From Chloroflexota bacterium (GTDB taxonomy: Bacteria > Chloroflexota > Limnocylindria > P2-11E), in the NCBI GenBank assembly GCA_005883625.1, contig VBDU01000073.1:106893-170892 (forward strand): 64,000 nt of DNA, written 5' to 3'. The notes beneath the pieces were generated by a model that was not told where the DNA came from, did not search any database, and saw only the letters and a list, made by a program, of their open reading frames with translations. A program made the translations under genes and the position numbers. Shown one piece after another: positions 42,669-50,990 of this stretch (the first letter of the stretch is position 1; every line of letters begins with the position of its first letter).

Positions 42669-43562
42669 GTGACCGCCAGGGTGCTCGACGAGTGGGCCGA
42701 ATGGCTGCTGCACCGAAGGCACGGCGGCGACCCGCAGCTCTTGCGCAGGCAGCTCGACTTCCTCGGTCCAGTCCGAGACCAGGTCCTCGACAACGCGGCG
42801 ATCGCGCCGGGCGAGACCCTCCTCGACGTCGGCGCAGGCGACGGCCTCATCGCATTCGGTGCGCTCGAGCGGGTGGGGCCGACGGGACGAGTGATCTTCG
42901 ACGACATCTCGCAGGATCTCCTCGATCGCGCGCGATCGCTCGCGGCGACCGCCGGCGTGCTTGACCGTTGCGAGTTCATCCGCGCCTCCGCCGACGACCT
43001 TTCGGCGCTCGAAGACACCTCGGTCGACGCGGTCACCACCCGTTCGGTGCTGATCTACGTCGGGCCGAAGGCGAAAGCGATCGCCGAGTTTCACCGGGTG
43101 CTCAAGCCCGGTGGACGCCTCTCGGTCTACGAGCCCATCAACCGGTTCGCTCACCGCAGGACCTGGCAACAGGGCTTCTTCGGGATCGACGTCCGCCCCG
43201 TCGCGGATGTCTGGGCCAAGGTGCGCGCGCTGTACGACCGGCTGCAGCCGGAGTCAGACCCGATGCTCGACTTCGACGAGCGCGACCTGTTCGAGCTCGC
43301 CGAGGCAGCCGGCTTCGCCGAGGTGCGCCTGCGTTACGAGGCGGCGGTCACACCGCCACCGGAGAAGCTCGTCTGGGAGCGAGTTATCCGCTCGGCTGGG
43401 AATCCGAAGATCCCGACGCTCGAAGAGGCGATGGCCCAGACGCTCACGGCCGAAGAGCGGGAGCGTCTCGTCGCGCACGTCCGCCCGCTACTCGAGAGCG
43501 GCGCGGCCGTCTCGCGGAGCGCCGTGGCGTACCTCTGGGCCCGAAAAGCGCGCGGGGGCTAG
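42669..43562 (+). CDS. SAM-dependent class I methyltransferase
   Basis: A 297-residue methyltransferase. SAM-binding motif I is ETLLDVGAGDGLIAFGAL near residue 48, motif II IFDDISQDLLDRA, then FIRASADDLSAL and the post-motif VLKPGGRLSVYEPINR. It is like UbiE/Methyltransf_11 enzymes, but the substrate is unknown. Residues 145-297 hold a helical C-terminal part with EKLVWERVIRSAGNPKIPTL. It follows the TetR gene in the same direction and may be regulated by it. Confidence 0.85.
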   Translation: MTARVLDEWAEWLLHRRHGGDPQLLRRQLDFLGPVRDQVLDNAAIAPGETLLDVGAGDGLIAFGALERVGPTGRVIFDDISQDLLDRARSLAATAGVLDRCEFIRASADDLSALEDTSVDAVTTRSVLIYVGPKAKAIAEFHRVLKPGGRLSVYEPINRFAHRRTWQQGFFGIDVRPVADVWAKVRALYDRLQPESDPMLDFDERDLFELAEAAGFAEVRLRYEAAVTPPPEKLVWERVIRSAGNPKIPTLEEAMAQTLTAEERERLVAHVRPLLESGAAVSRSAVAYLWARKARGG

Positions 43563-43594
43563 AGCTTTTGCTCGAGGCGCGTTCCGCCTAGGGC

Positions 43595-46500
43595 TCAGAC
43601 CTTTTCGATCTCCAGCTCGGCCCGTACCCCGTTGAGCTCGCCCTTCCACGCATGGCCGCGGCCCGCGAGGCCGCGGGTCACGCTCGTCGCGAGCGATTCC
43701 TCGGCCACGAACTCGCGGTAGCCCGCGAGGGCGTCCGCGATCGGGCCGTCGTAGCGCAGCACGATCCGGTCGGCGATGTCGAGGCCGGCCTCCTTGCGCA
43801 GGTTGTTCAAGTGGTGCGCGAGCTCGCGCGCCAGGCCCTCCCGCTCGAGGTCGGGCGTGAGGGCCGTCTCGAGCGCGACGGTCGCGCCGGCGTCGCGCGC
43901 GACGGCGTGTCCGGCCACGCCTTCGTGCGAGACGAGGACTTCCTCGGCGCCGAGCTCGAAGCCCTCGACCCGGATGCGTCCGTCCTGCCGCTCGTAGCGT
44001 CCCTCGGCCAGGGCTCGGCGCACCCGGGGCAGATCCTTCCCGAGCTTGGGACCGAGCACCTTGAGGTCCGGCTTTACGACCTCGCGCACCAGGCCCTCGG
44101 CCTGTTCGCGGACCTCGATCGCCTTCACGTTGAGCTCGTCCTTCACGACCTCCGCGAGCTCGCCCGCGCTCTCGAGGGCGCCTCGATCCCGATCGTTCGC
44201 GTCGAACACGACGATGAGCTTGGGCAGCGGCATCCGCGTCTTCACGCCCGCGCTCGACCGCGCGGCGCGGCCGAGCGCCACGACGCGCATGGCCGCCCGC
44301 ATGCGTCGCTCGAGCTCGTCGTCAAGACGCGCGGGCTCCTCTTGGGGGAAGTCGCTGTGGTGCACCGATGCCGGCGCGCCCCGGACCGCGGCGCGCACGA
44401 GATTCTGGTAGAGCTCCTCCGCGAGGAACGGCATGACCGGCGCGAAGAGCTTCGCGAGCGTGACGAGCGCCTCGTACAGCGTCTGGTATGCGGCGAGCGC
44501 GTCGCCGTGCGAGCGCGCCTTCCAGAACCGTCGCCGGTTCCGGCGCACATACCACGTAGAGAGCTCGTCCCAGAAGGCCTCGATCTTGAGGATCGCGCTG
44601 CGCACGTCATAGGCCTCGTACGCGCGACGGCAGTCCGCGACGAGCCGCGCCTGCGAGGACAGGAGCCAGCGGTCGAGGAGCGGACGCTCGGTCACCGGGA
44701 CCGCCCGCTCCGACGGATCGAAGCCGTCGAGGTTCGCGTACGACACGAAGAACTTGTACGTGTTCCAGAGGACGAGGATCTTGCGCTTGAGCTCCTCGAA
44801 CGGCGGCCAGCCGAAGTACATGATCTCCTGCAGATCGGCCTTGGCGACGACCCAGCGGATCGCGTCGGCGCCGACGAGCTCGCACGCCTCGACGAGGCTC
44901 ACCATGTTCCCGCCGGTCTTGTGGAACTCTTCGCCCGGCGCGGCGAGCATCGGCATGAACGTCTGGCACGCGCGGTACGGCGACTCGCCCGTCAGCACGA
45001 CGCTGAAGAAGAGCTCGGAATAGAACCACAGGCGGACCTGCTCGACCATCTCGACGATGTAGTCAGCGGGGAACCACTTCTCCCAGTACGCCTTGTCGTG
45101 CAGCCAGTCGAGCGTCGAGAACGGCACGATCCCCGCGTCCAGCCAGCAGTCCCCCACCTCGGGATCGCGCCTGCTCTCGGCCTTGCACTCCGGGCACGCC
45201 ACGACGACCTCGTCGATCCACGGGCGATGGAGCTCGCGGAGACGCTCGAGCCCGCGCACGGCGCGTTCCCGAAGCTCCTCCTCGCTCCCGATCACGAAGA
45301 AGTGCCCATTCGCGCACGTGTAGAAGGGGAGCGGGAGGCCCCAGTAGCGCTTGCGGCTGATGTTCCAGTCGCCCATGTTGTCGAGCCAGTTGTCCATTCG
45401 CCTGCCGGTCGCCGGCGGGATCCACGTCACCTTCGCGGCGGCGGCCTTCAGCCTCGGCCGCAGCTCCTCCATCGAGATGAACCATTCGTCGTCGACGCGG
45501 AAGACGATCTCCTCATGGCACCGCCAGCACTCGGGATACCGATGCGTGTAGGGCGTGGCACGGAAGAGGCGGCCGCGTTTCTGAAGATCGTCGGCGATCT
45601 CCTGTCCGACGTCGCGCGCCTCTTTGCCTTCAAGCCAGCCGTAGCCCTTCACGAACCTGGCGTTCTCGTCGATCGGGACGAGCACCGCGAGCTTCTCGGT
45701 CTTCGAGAGGGCGAAGTCCTCCGCGCCGCACCCAGGCGCGATGTGCACGAGTCCGGTGCCTTCGGCCTCGCTCACGTCCTTCCAGGCGATGACCCGGTGT
45801 CCGCTCACCCCCTCCTTGGCCGCAGGTAGCTCGTCGAACGGCCCCCCGTAGCGGAGGCCGACGAGCTCGCTCCCCTTCACGAAGCCGAGCACCGTGGGTG
45901 AGCCGGGGAGCGCGGTCCCAAGCGTGCCCTTCGAGACGATCAGCACCTCGTCGCCGACCTGCACGCGGGCGTAGTCGAGCTCGGGATGCACGGCGAGCGC
46001 GACGTTCGCCGGGAGCGTCCAGGGGGTCGTCGTCCACACCAAAAATGCCTCACGGGGGCCGGGGGGCAGAGCCCCCCGACCGGTGGCCACATCACGCACG
46101 ATCGGGAAGCGCACGAAGACGCTCGTGTGCGTCATCTCGCGGTAGCTGTCGATCATCTCGTGCTGGGAGAGCGCCGTGCCGCAGCGCGCGCACCAGGGCA
46201 TCGAGCGGTGCCCCCTGTAGAGCCAGCCCTTGTCGTGGCACAGCTTCAGCACGTGCCAGATGTGCGAGATGTTCAGGTCGCCGTACGTGTAGTAGGAGCT
46301 CGGCCAATCCATCCACTGGCCCATGCGGATCGAGCCCTTCGTGATCGCCACCGCGGACCGATCCACCCGCGCGCGGCACGCCTCCGAGAATCGGGCCAGT
46401 CCATATTTCTCGATGTCGCGCTTGCTGTTCAGGTTCAGCTCGCGCTCGACCTGCACCTCGACCCAGAGCCCCTGGCAATCGAATCCGTTCTGGTAGCGCT

Positions 46501-46792
46501 GGTCGAAGCCCCGCATCGCCTTGTACCGCTGGTACAGGTCCTTGTACGTGCGCGCCCATGCGGAATGAACGCCCATGCCCTCGACGTTCGCGGTGATCGG
46601 CCCGTCGAAGAACCGGAAGCGCGGTCCGCCCGCGTTCTTCTTCCGGAGGACCTCGAAGCTCTGCTCGCGCTCCCAGAGGTCGAGCACGCGGTGATCGACC
46701 TCGGGCAGGTCGAGCGTGGAGGGCACCGCCTGGAATCGCGTCCTCAGTCGGGGGGCTCCGCCCCCCGGCCCCCGCTCGCCCGTCTTCGCCAT
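43595..46792 (-). CDS. ileS: Isoleucine--tRNA ligase, divergent type
   Basis: A 1065-residue class I synthetase. FRFFDGPITANVEGMGVHSA contains the HIGH region, but the usual H-x-GH is replaced by GVHSAW. The KMSKS loop reads FHKTGGNM. LVWTTTPWTLPANVALAVHP is the conserved editing-domain motif, and NGFDCQGLWVEV and the Cys pairs WCARCG and CWRCHE are visible. Two GC-rich palindromes are read in frame (residues 7-15 and about 238-248). The ATG at 46792 has a GGAGG five bases upstream. It is preceded by a T-box leader, so expression should rise when tRNA-Ile is uncharged. Confidence 0.95.
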   Translation of the reverse strand: MAKTGERGPGGGAPRLRTRFQAVPSTLDLPEVDHRVLDLWEREQSFEVLRKKNAGGPRFRFFDGPITANVEGMGVHSAWARTYKDLYQRYKAMRGFDQRYQNGFDCQGLWVEVQVERELNLNSKRDIEKYGLARFSEACRARVDRSAVAITKGSIRMGQWMDWPSSYYTYGDLNISHIWHVLKLCHDKGWLYRGHRSMPWCARCGTALSQHEMIDSYREMTHTSVFVRFPIVRDVATGRGALPPGPREAFLVWTTTPWTLPANVALAVHPELDYARVQVGDEVLIVSKGTLGTALPGSPTVLGFVKGSELVGLRYGGPFDELPAAKEGVSGHRVIAWKDVSEAEGTGLVHIAPGCGAEDFALSKTEKLAVLVPIDENARFVKGYGWLEGKEARDVGQEIADDLQKRGRLFRATPYTHRYPECWRCHEEIVFRVDDEWFISMEELRPRLKAAAAKVTWIPPATGRRMDNWLDNMGDWNISRKRYWGLPLPFYTCANGHFFVIGSEEELRERAVRGLERLRELHRPWIDEVVVACPECKAESRRDPEVGDCWLDAGIVPFSTLDWLHDKAYWEKWFPADYIVEMVEQVRLWFYSELFFSVVLTGESPYRACQTFMPMLAAPGEEFHKTGGNMVSLVEACELVGADAIRWVVAKADLQEIMYFGWPPFEELKRKILVLWNTYKFFVSYANLDGFDPSERAVPVTERPLLDRWLLSSQARLVADCRRAYEAYDVRSAILKIEAFWDELSTWYVRRNRRRFWKARSHGDALAAYQTLYEALVTLAKLFAPVMPFLAEELYQNLVRAAVRGAPASVHHSDFPQEEPARLDDELERRMRAAMRVVALGRAARSSAGVKTRMPLPKLIVVFDANDRDRGALESAGELAEVVKDELNVKAIEVREQAEGLVREVVKPDLKVLGPKLGKDLPRVRRALAEGRYERQDGRIRVEGFELGAEEVLVSHEGVAGHAVARDAGATVALETALTPDLEREGLARELAHHLNNLRKEAGLDIADRIVLRYDGPIADALAGYREFVAEESLATSVTRGLAGRGHAWKGELNGVRAELEIEKV
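46053..46080. repeat. GC-rich palindrome inside ileS (editing domain)
   Basis: CGGGGGCCGGGGGGCAGAGC followed by CCCCCCGA encodes the segment TGRGALPPGPRE just before the conserved LVWTTTPW motif of IleS. It matches the dispersed family and does not disrupt the frame. Confidence 0.7.
46748..46774. repeat. GC-rich palindrome at the 5' end of ileS
   Basis: GGGGGGCTCCGCCCCCC followed by GGCCCCCG encodes residues 7-15 (RGPGGGAPRL region) of IleS. It could also form a hairpin just inside the ileS coding sequence downstream of the T-box terminator. Confidence 0.7.
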
Positions 46793-46802
46793 CTGGCCCT
46801 CC

Positions 46803-46839
46803 AAAAATCAAAACGCCGTCCCGAACGCTCGGGACGGCG
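46803..46839 (-). terminator. Intrinsic terminator of the ileS T-box
   Basis: A perfect 11-bp stem (CGCCGTCCCGA with TCGGGACGGCG, 4-nt loop) is followed on the minus strand by TTTTGATTTTT. It ends 10 bases before the ileS start and overlaps the CGTCCC segment typical of T-box terminators. Confidence 0.92.
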
Positions 46840-47056
46840 CAAGCCGCGGTACCACCCGAGTTGACGCGGCCGAGCCGCGTCCACTCTGTTGCGACGTCTG
46901 GGGGCTGGGGGGCGAAGCCCCCAACGCTTCGACGTCCGCGGTTGCTAACGGAGTGCCGCTCCGGCCGGGTCTAGTCGCCGCTTGTCGCGGCTTTCTTCCG
47001 GCGGCTCGGGGTCGATCGCCCCTCGAACGCCTTTCAAGACGAAGTCTAGCGCCTGG
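46806..47056 (-). promoter_or_regulatory. T-box riboswitch leader of ileS
   Basis: On the minus strand the conserved T-box GGGTGGTACCGCGG lies at 46844-46857, preceded by AACTC and by a perfect stem GACGCGGC/GCCGCGTC (46863-46881) and CAGAGTGGA, the usual antiterminator neighbourhood. The leader extends upstream about 200 nt with a GC-rich palindrome at 46899-46924 and a candidate specifier ATC at 47016-47014. In T-boxes uncharged tRNA pairs with the UGGN bulge and prevents formation of the terminator. The position upstream of ileS indicates tRNA-Ile sensing. The exact 5' end and specifier loop are not proven. Confidence 0.88.
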
Positions 47057-47086
47057 ACAGAGCGAGGCCCCGCGAGCATGCCACTG

Positions 47087-47132
47087 TTGACATACAGCGG
47101 GCAAACATATATATGTTAGAGCGATATATGTT
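47087..47132 (+). promoter_or_regulatory. Promoter region of the GGDEF gene with AT-rich palindrome and direct repeats
   Basis: A perfect TTGACA (47087-47092) is followed after 17 bases by TATATG (47110-47115). The -10 lies inside a 14-bp perfect palindrome AACATATATATGTT (47104-47117). ATATATGTT recurs at 47124-47132, 15 bases further on. Such an AT-rich island stands out in this GC-rich region and could bind a regulator over the promoter. Confidence 0.65.
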
Positions 47133-47150
47133 CACGATATGGAGGCGCAT

Positions 47151-47795
47151 ATGGCGGTGCGAGTGGTGAGGCGTACGACGGAGGCTGCGGCGAAGGCCTC
47201 GGCGACGCGGTTCGGCGACGCGCTCGAGAAGGCCCTCGGGTCGGAGGGCGGCGCATCGCTCCTTCTTATCGACCTCGACAACCTCATGGTCTTGAACCAG
47301 GACGGCGGGCGTGCCGTGGGCGACAAGGCGATCGACGTCGCGACGAAGGTCCTCGCCGCGGCGGGAAAGGCGGAGGGCTGGACGTTCGGCCGGATCGGTG
47401 GGGACGAGTTCGCGCTGCTCGCGCCCGGTGTGCCCCTCGAGTCGGCGTTCCTGCGCGCCGCCCGTCTTCGGGAGGAGCTCGCGGCCGCACTGCGCAAGGC
47501 GGTGCCCAGCCGCTTCACCGCGACGGCCACGATCGGCGTCGCGAACGCCCCGCGCGACGCCAAGACCGCGGAGCAGCTCATGCGCAAGGCGGACCTCGCG
47601 CTCTACGCGGCGAAGGAGCAGGGCGGCAACGCGGTGGGATTGCCGCCGGGTGAGGACATGGTCCTCAAGTCCTCGTACTACAGCTCCGCGCAGCTCGGCC
47701 GGCTCCGCTCTCTCGCCGAGCGTCTCAAGAAGAAGGAGGCGGTCCTCCTCCGCGAGGGCCTCGACGACCTGCTCCGCAAGTACGAGCGCGCCTGA
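47151..47795 (+). CDS. Small diguanylate cyclase (GGDEF domain only)
   Basis: A 214-residue protein consisting of a GGDEF domain that should make cyclic-di-GMP from two GTP. LLLIDLDNLMVLNQDGGRAV binds metal and nucleotide, and the active-site loop GRIGGDEFALL has Gly83-Gly84-Asp85-Glu86-Phe87 intact. No RxxD inhibitory site precedes it. There is no sensor domain, membrane segment or signal peptide; the last 50 residues are charged and helical (RLRSLAERLKKKEAVLLREG). The ATG at 47151 has a GGAGG five bases upstream. Confidence 0.9.
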   Translation: MAVRVVRRTTEAAAKASATRFGDALEKALGSEGGASLLLIDLDNLMVLNQDGGRAVGDKAIDVATKVLAAAGKAEGWTFGRIGGDEFALLAPGVPLESAFLRAARLREELAAALRKAVPSRFTATATIGVANAPRDAKTAEQLMRKADLALYAAKEQGGNAVGLPPGEDMVLKSSYYSSAQLGRLRSLAERLKKKEAVLLREGLDDLLRKYERA

Positions 47796-47804
47796 GCGCG
47801 TCCC

Positions 47805-50318
47805 TCAGCGGAGCGCGGCGAGCTCCTCGCGGATCCGCTGGGCCGCGCGGGAGTGCAGCCGAAGCGACTCGCGCGTCCGCGCGACGACCTCGCGGCTCTC
47901 GGGCTCGGCCACCGCGGCGAGGAACGTGTCCGCCTCCCGGGCGAGCGTCGGCGGGGACAGCTGCCCCATGCTGCTCAGCACCGCGTTGCGCACGAGCCCC
48001 TCCAGCGGGGCGATCCGCGGTGCGTACCGCTCGCGGAGCGCGCGCCAGTAGGCCTCGCGCGCGGCGACGTTCCGAAGCCCCTCGAAGAAGATGCCGGGGA
48101 GGTCCTGGTCGCGGATCGTCCCGTCGTCGACGGCCGCGATCGTCGCCGCCGTCGCCGCCTCGTCGCGAAAGACGGGCAGCGCCTCGCGGAACCGCTCCTC
48201 CTCCTGCGGCTCGCGACCCGCGGTCTCCCGGACGCGCGCGAGATAACGCCCGTGAAGCGCGGCGTCTCCGTCGGTCGCCGCGACCGCGGCGCATGCCGCG
48301 ACGAGGTTGCGGTCTTGGCGCTCGCCCGCCAGGTGCGAGCGGATGCGCTTGGCCGCCTCGTCGCGGACGTCGGGGGCGCGCGCGAGCTCACCGAGCGCGC
48401 GAATGGCGAGCGGCCGCAGCTCCTGATCCTCCTCGCTATCGCTGGCGCCCGGCTCCCACGCCAGCCGGCTCAGCGCGGGCCGGAACAGGCCCTCAACGAG
48501 AGCGGCGAACGTGCGCTCGGCGCGGGGCGTCAGGGCATGGACCGCGATCCAGCGCAGCTGCTCGGCCGCGACGGCGAGCACCGCGCGGTCGCGCTCGCGC
48601 GCGAGCGCGCGCAGCAGCGCGACGTAGTCTGACGCGCGCAGCATGCCCGCGCGCGTGAGCGCCCAGTCGTTGTCGAGCAGGAGGAGCCGCTCGGACGCGT
48701 CGAGCTCGTCGACGTGATCGAGCAGGCGCGTGCGCAGATCCCCGTCCAGTGAGAACCGGTAGAAGCCCGCGGCCCGCGCATTCGGGTGGATCCACGCGGC
48801 GGCAGCGAGCTCGAGCGATCCCGTGGGGGCGTCGAGCAGCGCGCGCGTCTCGCCCGACGGCGTTCGCACGAGGAGCGGGATCGGCCAGCGCTGATCGGAA
48901 GCGGGCGCGTCGGGATCGAGGAAGAAGCGCCGCTGCCGCAGCGCGACGCGGCCATCCTTGTCCCGCGCCAGTTCGACGAGCGGATGGCCCGGTTCGGTGA
49001 TCCAGGTCTGCGCGACGCGCGTCACGTCCCGACCCGAGGCGTCGTCCAGCGCCCGCCAGAAATCAGCGGCGACGGCGCTTGATTCGCGGAAGCGCTCGAG
49101 GTAGAGACGGACGCCGTCGCGGAAGGTCTCCGCGCCGAGATAGCTCTCGATCATGCGAAGGACGGCCGCGCCCTTCTGATAGGTGATCGGGTCGACACGC
49201 TGGACCGCCGCCTCGGCCGTGGCGGCCGCGGCGTGGATCGGATGCGTCGAGGCAAGGGAGTCGAGCGCGAAGCCTCGGGTCGTCCCGGCGACGAAGTCGC
49301 GCCAGATCCCCCACTCCGGATGCAGCGCGTCCTCGGTCTTGTTGCCGACGAACGTCGCGAACGACTCGCTGAGCCAGAGGTCGTCCCACCAGGCGAGCGT
49401 GACGAGGTCGCCCCACCACATGTGCGTGAGCTCGTGCGCCGCGACGCCCACGCAGGACTTGAGCGCGCGGACGCTCGCCTTCGCGGGGTCGGTCGCCACG
49501 AGCTCGAGGCGGTACGTGACGGCCCCCGGGTTCTCCATCGCGCCCGCCGGGAAGTCGGGCACGCCGAGGCCCTCGACCTTGTCGTACGGATACGCCACGC
49601 CGGTGTACCCCTCGAGCCACTCGATGCACCGGCGCTGCGCGTCTCGCGCGTAGACGCCGTCGGCGGCGAGCCCTCGGGGCAGCCAGATGCGGACCGGGAT
49701 GCCGGTCGTCGTCGAGACGACCTCCGTGCCTTCGAACGGACCGACCGCGAACGCGAGGAGGTACGGCGAGAGCGGCGGCGTCTCGCCAAAGCGCCAGCGC
49801 GTCCGGCCCCCGCCGTCGTCGCTCGTCTCGAGGAGGCGCGCGTTCGCGATGGCCACGAGACCGTGCGGCGCGGTGAGCTCGAGCGCGAAGCGCGCCTTGA
49901 AGGATGGCTCGTCGAAGCAGGGAAAGAGCCGGCGCGACTCCGCCGGCCAGAGCGTGGTGATCGCGTACCGCTCGTCGCCCCGCGTCGAGCGGTAGAGCGC
50001 CTTCAGGTCCGGCCGGATCGGCCCCGCGAAATCGAGCTCGACCGTCACCGGTCCCGGGCCGACCGGCTCGGCGAAGCGCAGCACGACCGCGTGCGCCGCC
50101 GCTTCGGGCGTGACCTCGAGGGGCCGCGCGCCGGCGGCCGCACGCGCGATCTCGATGTCGCGCGCGTGGAGGACGATCTCGCGCCGCGGGTGATCGGTCA
50201 CCAGCTCGAGCCGCTCGTGCCCCTGGAAGCGCCACGCCTCGAGATCGAGGTCGAAGCGGAGCGCATAGCGGACCGGGCGGACGTCGGTCGGAAGCCGGAA
50301 CGCGTTCCCCAGCGGCAC
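47805..50318 (-). CDS. pepN: M1 family aminopeptidase (aminopeptidase N)
   Basis: An 837-residue zinc aminopeptidase that removes N-terminal residues from peptides. The exopeptidase motif is FPAGAMENPGAVTY, the zinc motif is AAHELTHMWWGDLVTLAWWD with LWLSESFATF providing the third ligand, near residues 260-320. An N-terminal beta domain (RPVRYALRFDLDLEAW) and a long C-terminal helical ERAP1-like domain complete it. No signal peptide is seen. It starts with GTG, 45 bp from the divergent Nudix gene. Confidence 0.95.
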   Translation of the reverse strand: MPLGNAFRLPTDVRPVRYALRFDLDLEAWRFQGHERLELVTDHPRREIVLHARDIEIARAAAGARPLEVTPEAAAHAVVLRFAEPVGPGPVTVELDFAGPIRPDLKALYRSTRGDERYAITTLWPAESRRLFPCFDEPSFKARFALELTAPHGLVAIANARLLETSDDGGGRTRWRFGETPPLSPYLLAFAVGPFEGTEVVSTTTGIPVRIWLPRGLAADGVYARDAQRRCIEWLEGYTGVAYPYDKVEGLGVPDFPAGAMENPGAVTYRLELVATDPAKASVRALKSCVGVAAHELTHMWWGDLVTLAWWDDLWLSESFATFVGNKTEDALHPEWGIWRDFVAGTTRGFALDSLASTHPIHAAAATAEAAVQRVDPITYQKGAAVLRMIESYLGAETFRDGVRLYLERFRESSAVAADFWRALDDASGRDVTRVAQTWITEPGHPLVELARDKDGRVALRQRRFFLDPDAPASDQRWPIPLLVRTPSGETRALLDAPTGSLELAAAAWIHPNARAAGFYRFSLDGDLRTRLLDHVDELDASERLLLLDNDWALTRAGMLRASDYVALLRALARERDRAVLAVAAEQLRWIAVHALTPRAERTFAALVEGLFRPALSRLAWEPGASDSEEDQELRPLAIRALGELARAPDVRDEAAKRIRSHLAGERQDRNLVAACAAVAATDGDAALHGRYLARVRETAGREPQEEERFREALPVFRDEAATAATIAAVDDGTIRDQDLPGIFFEGLRNVAAREAYWRALRERYAPRIAPLEGLVRNAVLSSMGQLSPPTLAREADTFLAAVAEPESREVVARTRESLRLHSRAAQRIREELAALR

Positions 50319-50363
50319 CGCGGCAGCCTAACCGAGCGTCCTCGCGACACTACGATCGCCGGC

Positions 50364-50990
50364 GTGTACCAGGGTCCCTTCGCGACCGCGGACCGCGACC
50401 TCACTGCCGCGATGCGCGCCGAGATCACGACCCTGTCGCGCCGTCTCGGCCCCCCGCTCGAGCGCGAGGTGGCGCTCGACGACGTCGCGTTCGATCCGGT
50501 CGGCGCGCCCGACCGGATCGCCGAGGTCTGCATGGTCGTCCGCCGGCCGTCGGGGAAGCTGCTCCTCGCCATCAAGGACTTCTACCCACGCGGCGCGTTC
50601 CGCCTGCCGACCGGCGGCATCCATCACGGCGAGGCGATCTTCGACGCCCTGCGTCGCGAGGCGGAGGAGGAGACCGGGCTCAGCCTCGCGGTCCGGCGCT
50701 TCCTCGCGGCCATCACGTATCGCGACGGGCCGGCGGGCGCGCCCGTCTTCCACACGTTCGCCTTCCTCCTCGACGAGACCGGCGGCACGCTCGGCGCACG
50801 CGACCCCGCCGAGCGGATCGCGACCTGGCGGGAGATCCCGCCCTCGGAGCTGGCCGGTGTCGCCGCGACGCTCGAGGCCGTCCCGAACGACGCGAACGCC
50901 GAGATCCCGAACTGGCGTTCGTGGGGGCGCTTTCGGGCGCACGTGCACCGCGCGGTGCACGACGCGCTGGCTAGCTCGTCTGGAACTTGA
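50364..50990 (+). CDS. Nudix hydrolase
   Basis: A 208-residue protein with a full Nudix box: GGIHHGEAIFDALRREAEEE followed by TGL fits G-x5-E-x7-REUxEExGU. It likely hydrolyses a nucleoside diphosphate derivative; the substrate is unknown. The GTG start is divergent from pepN and the 3' end overlaps the convergent ABC permease by 20 nt. Confidence 0.85.
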   Translation: MYQGPFATADRDLTAAMRAEITTLSRRLGPPLEREVALDDVAFDPVGAPDRIAEVCMVVRRPSGKLLLAIKDFYPRGAFRLPTGGIHHGEAIFDALRREAEEETGLSLAVRRFLAAITYRDGPAGAPVFHTFAFLLDETGGTLGARDPAERIATWREIPPSELAGVAATLEAVPNDANAEIPNWRSWGRFRAHVHRAVHDALASSSGT

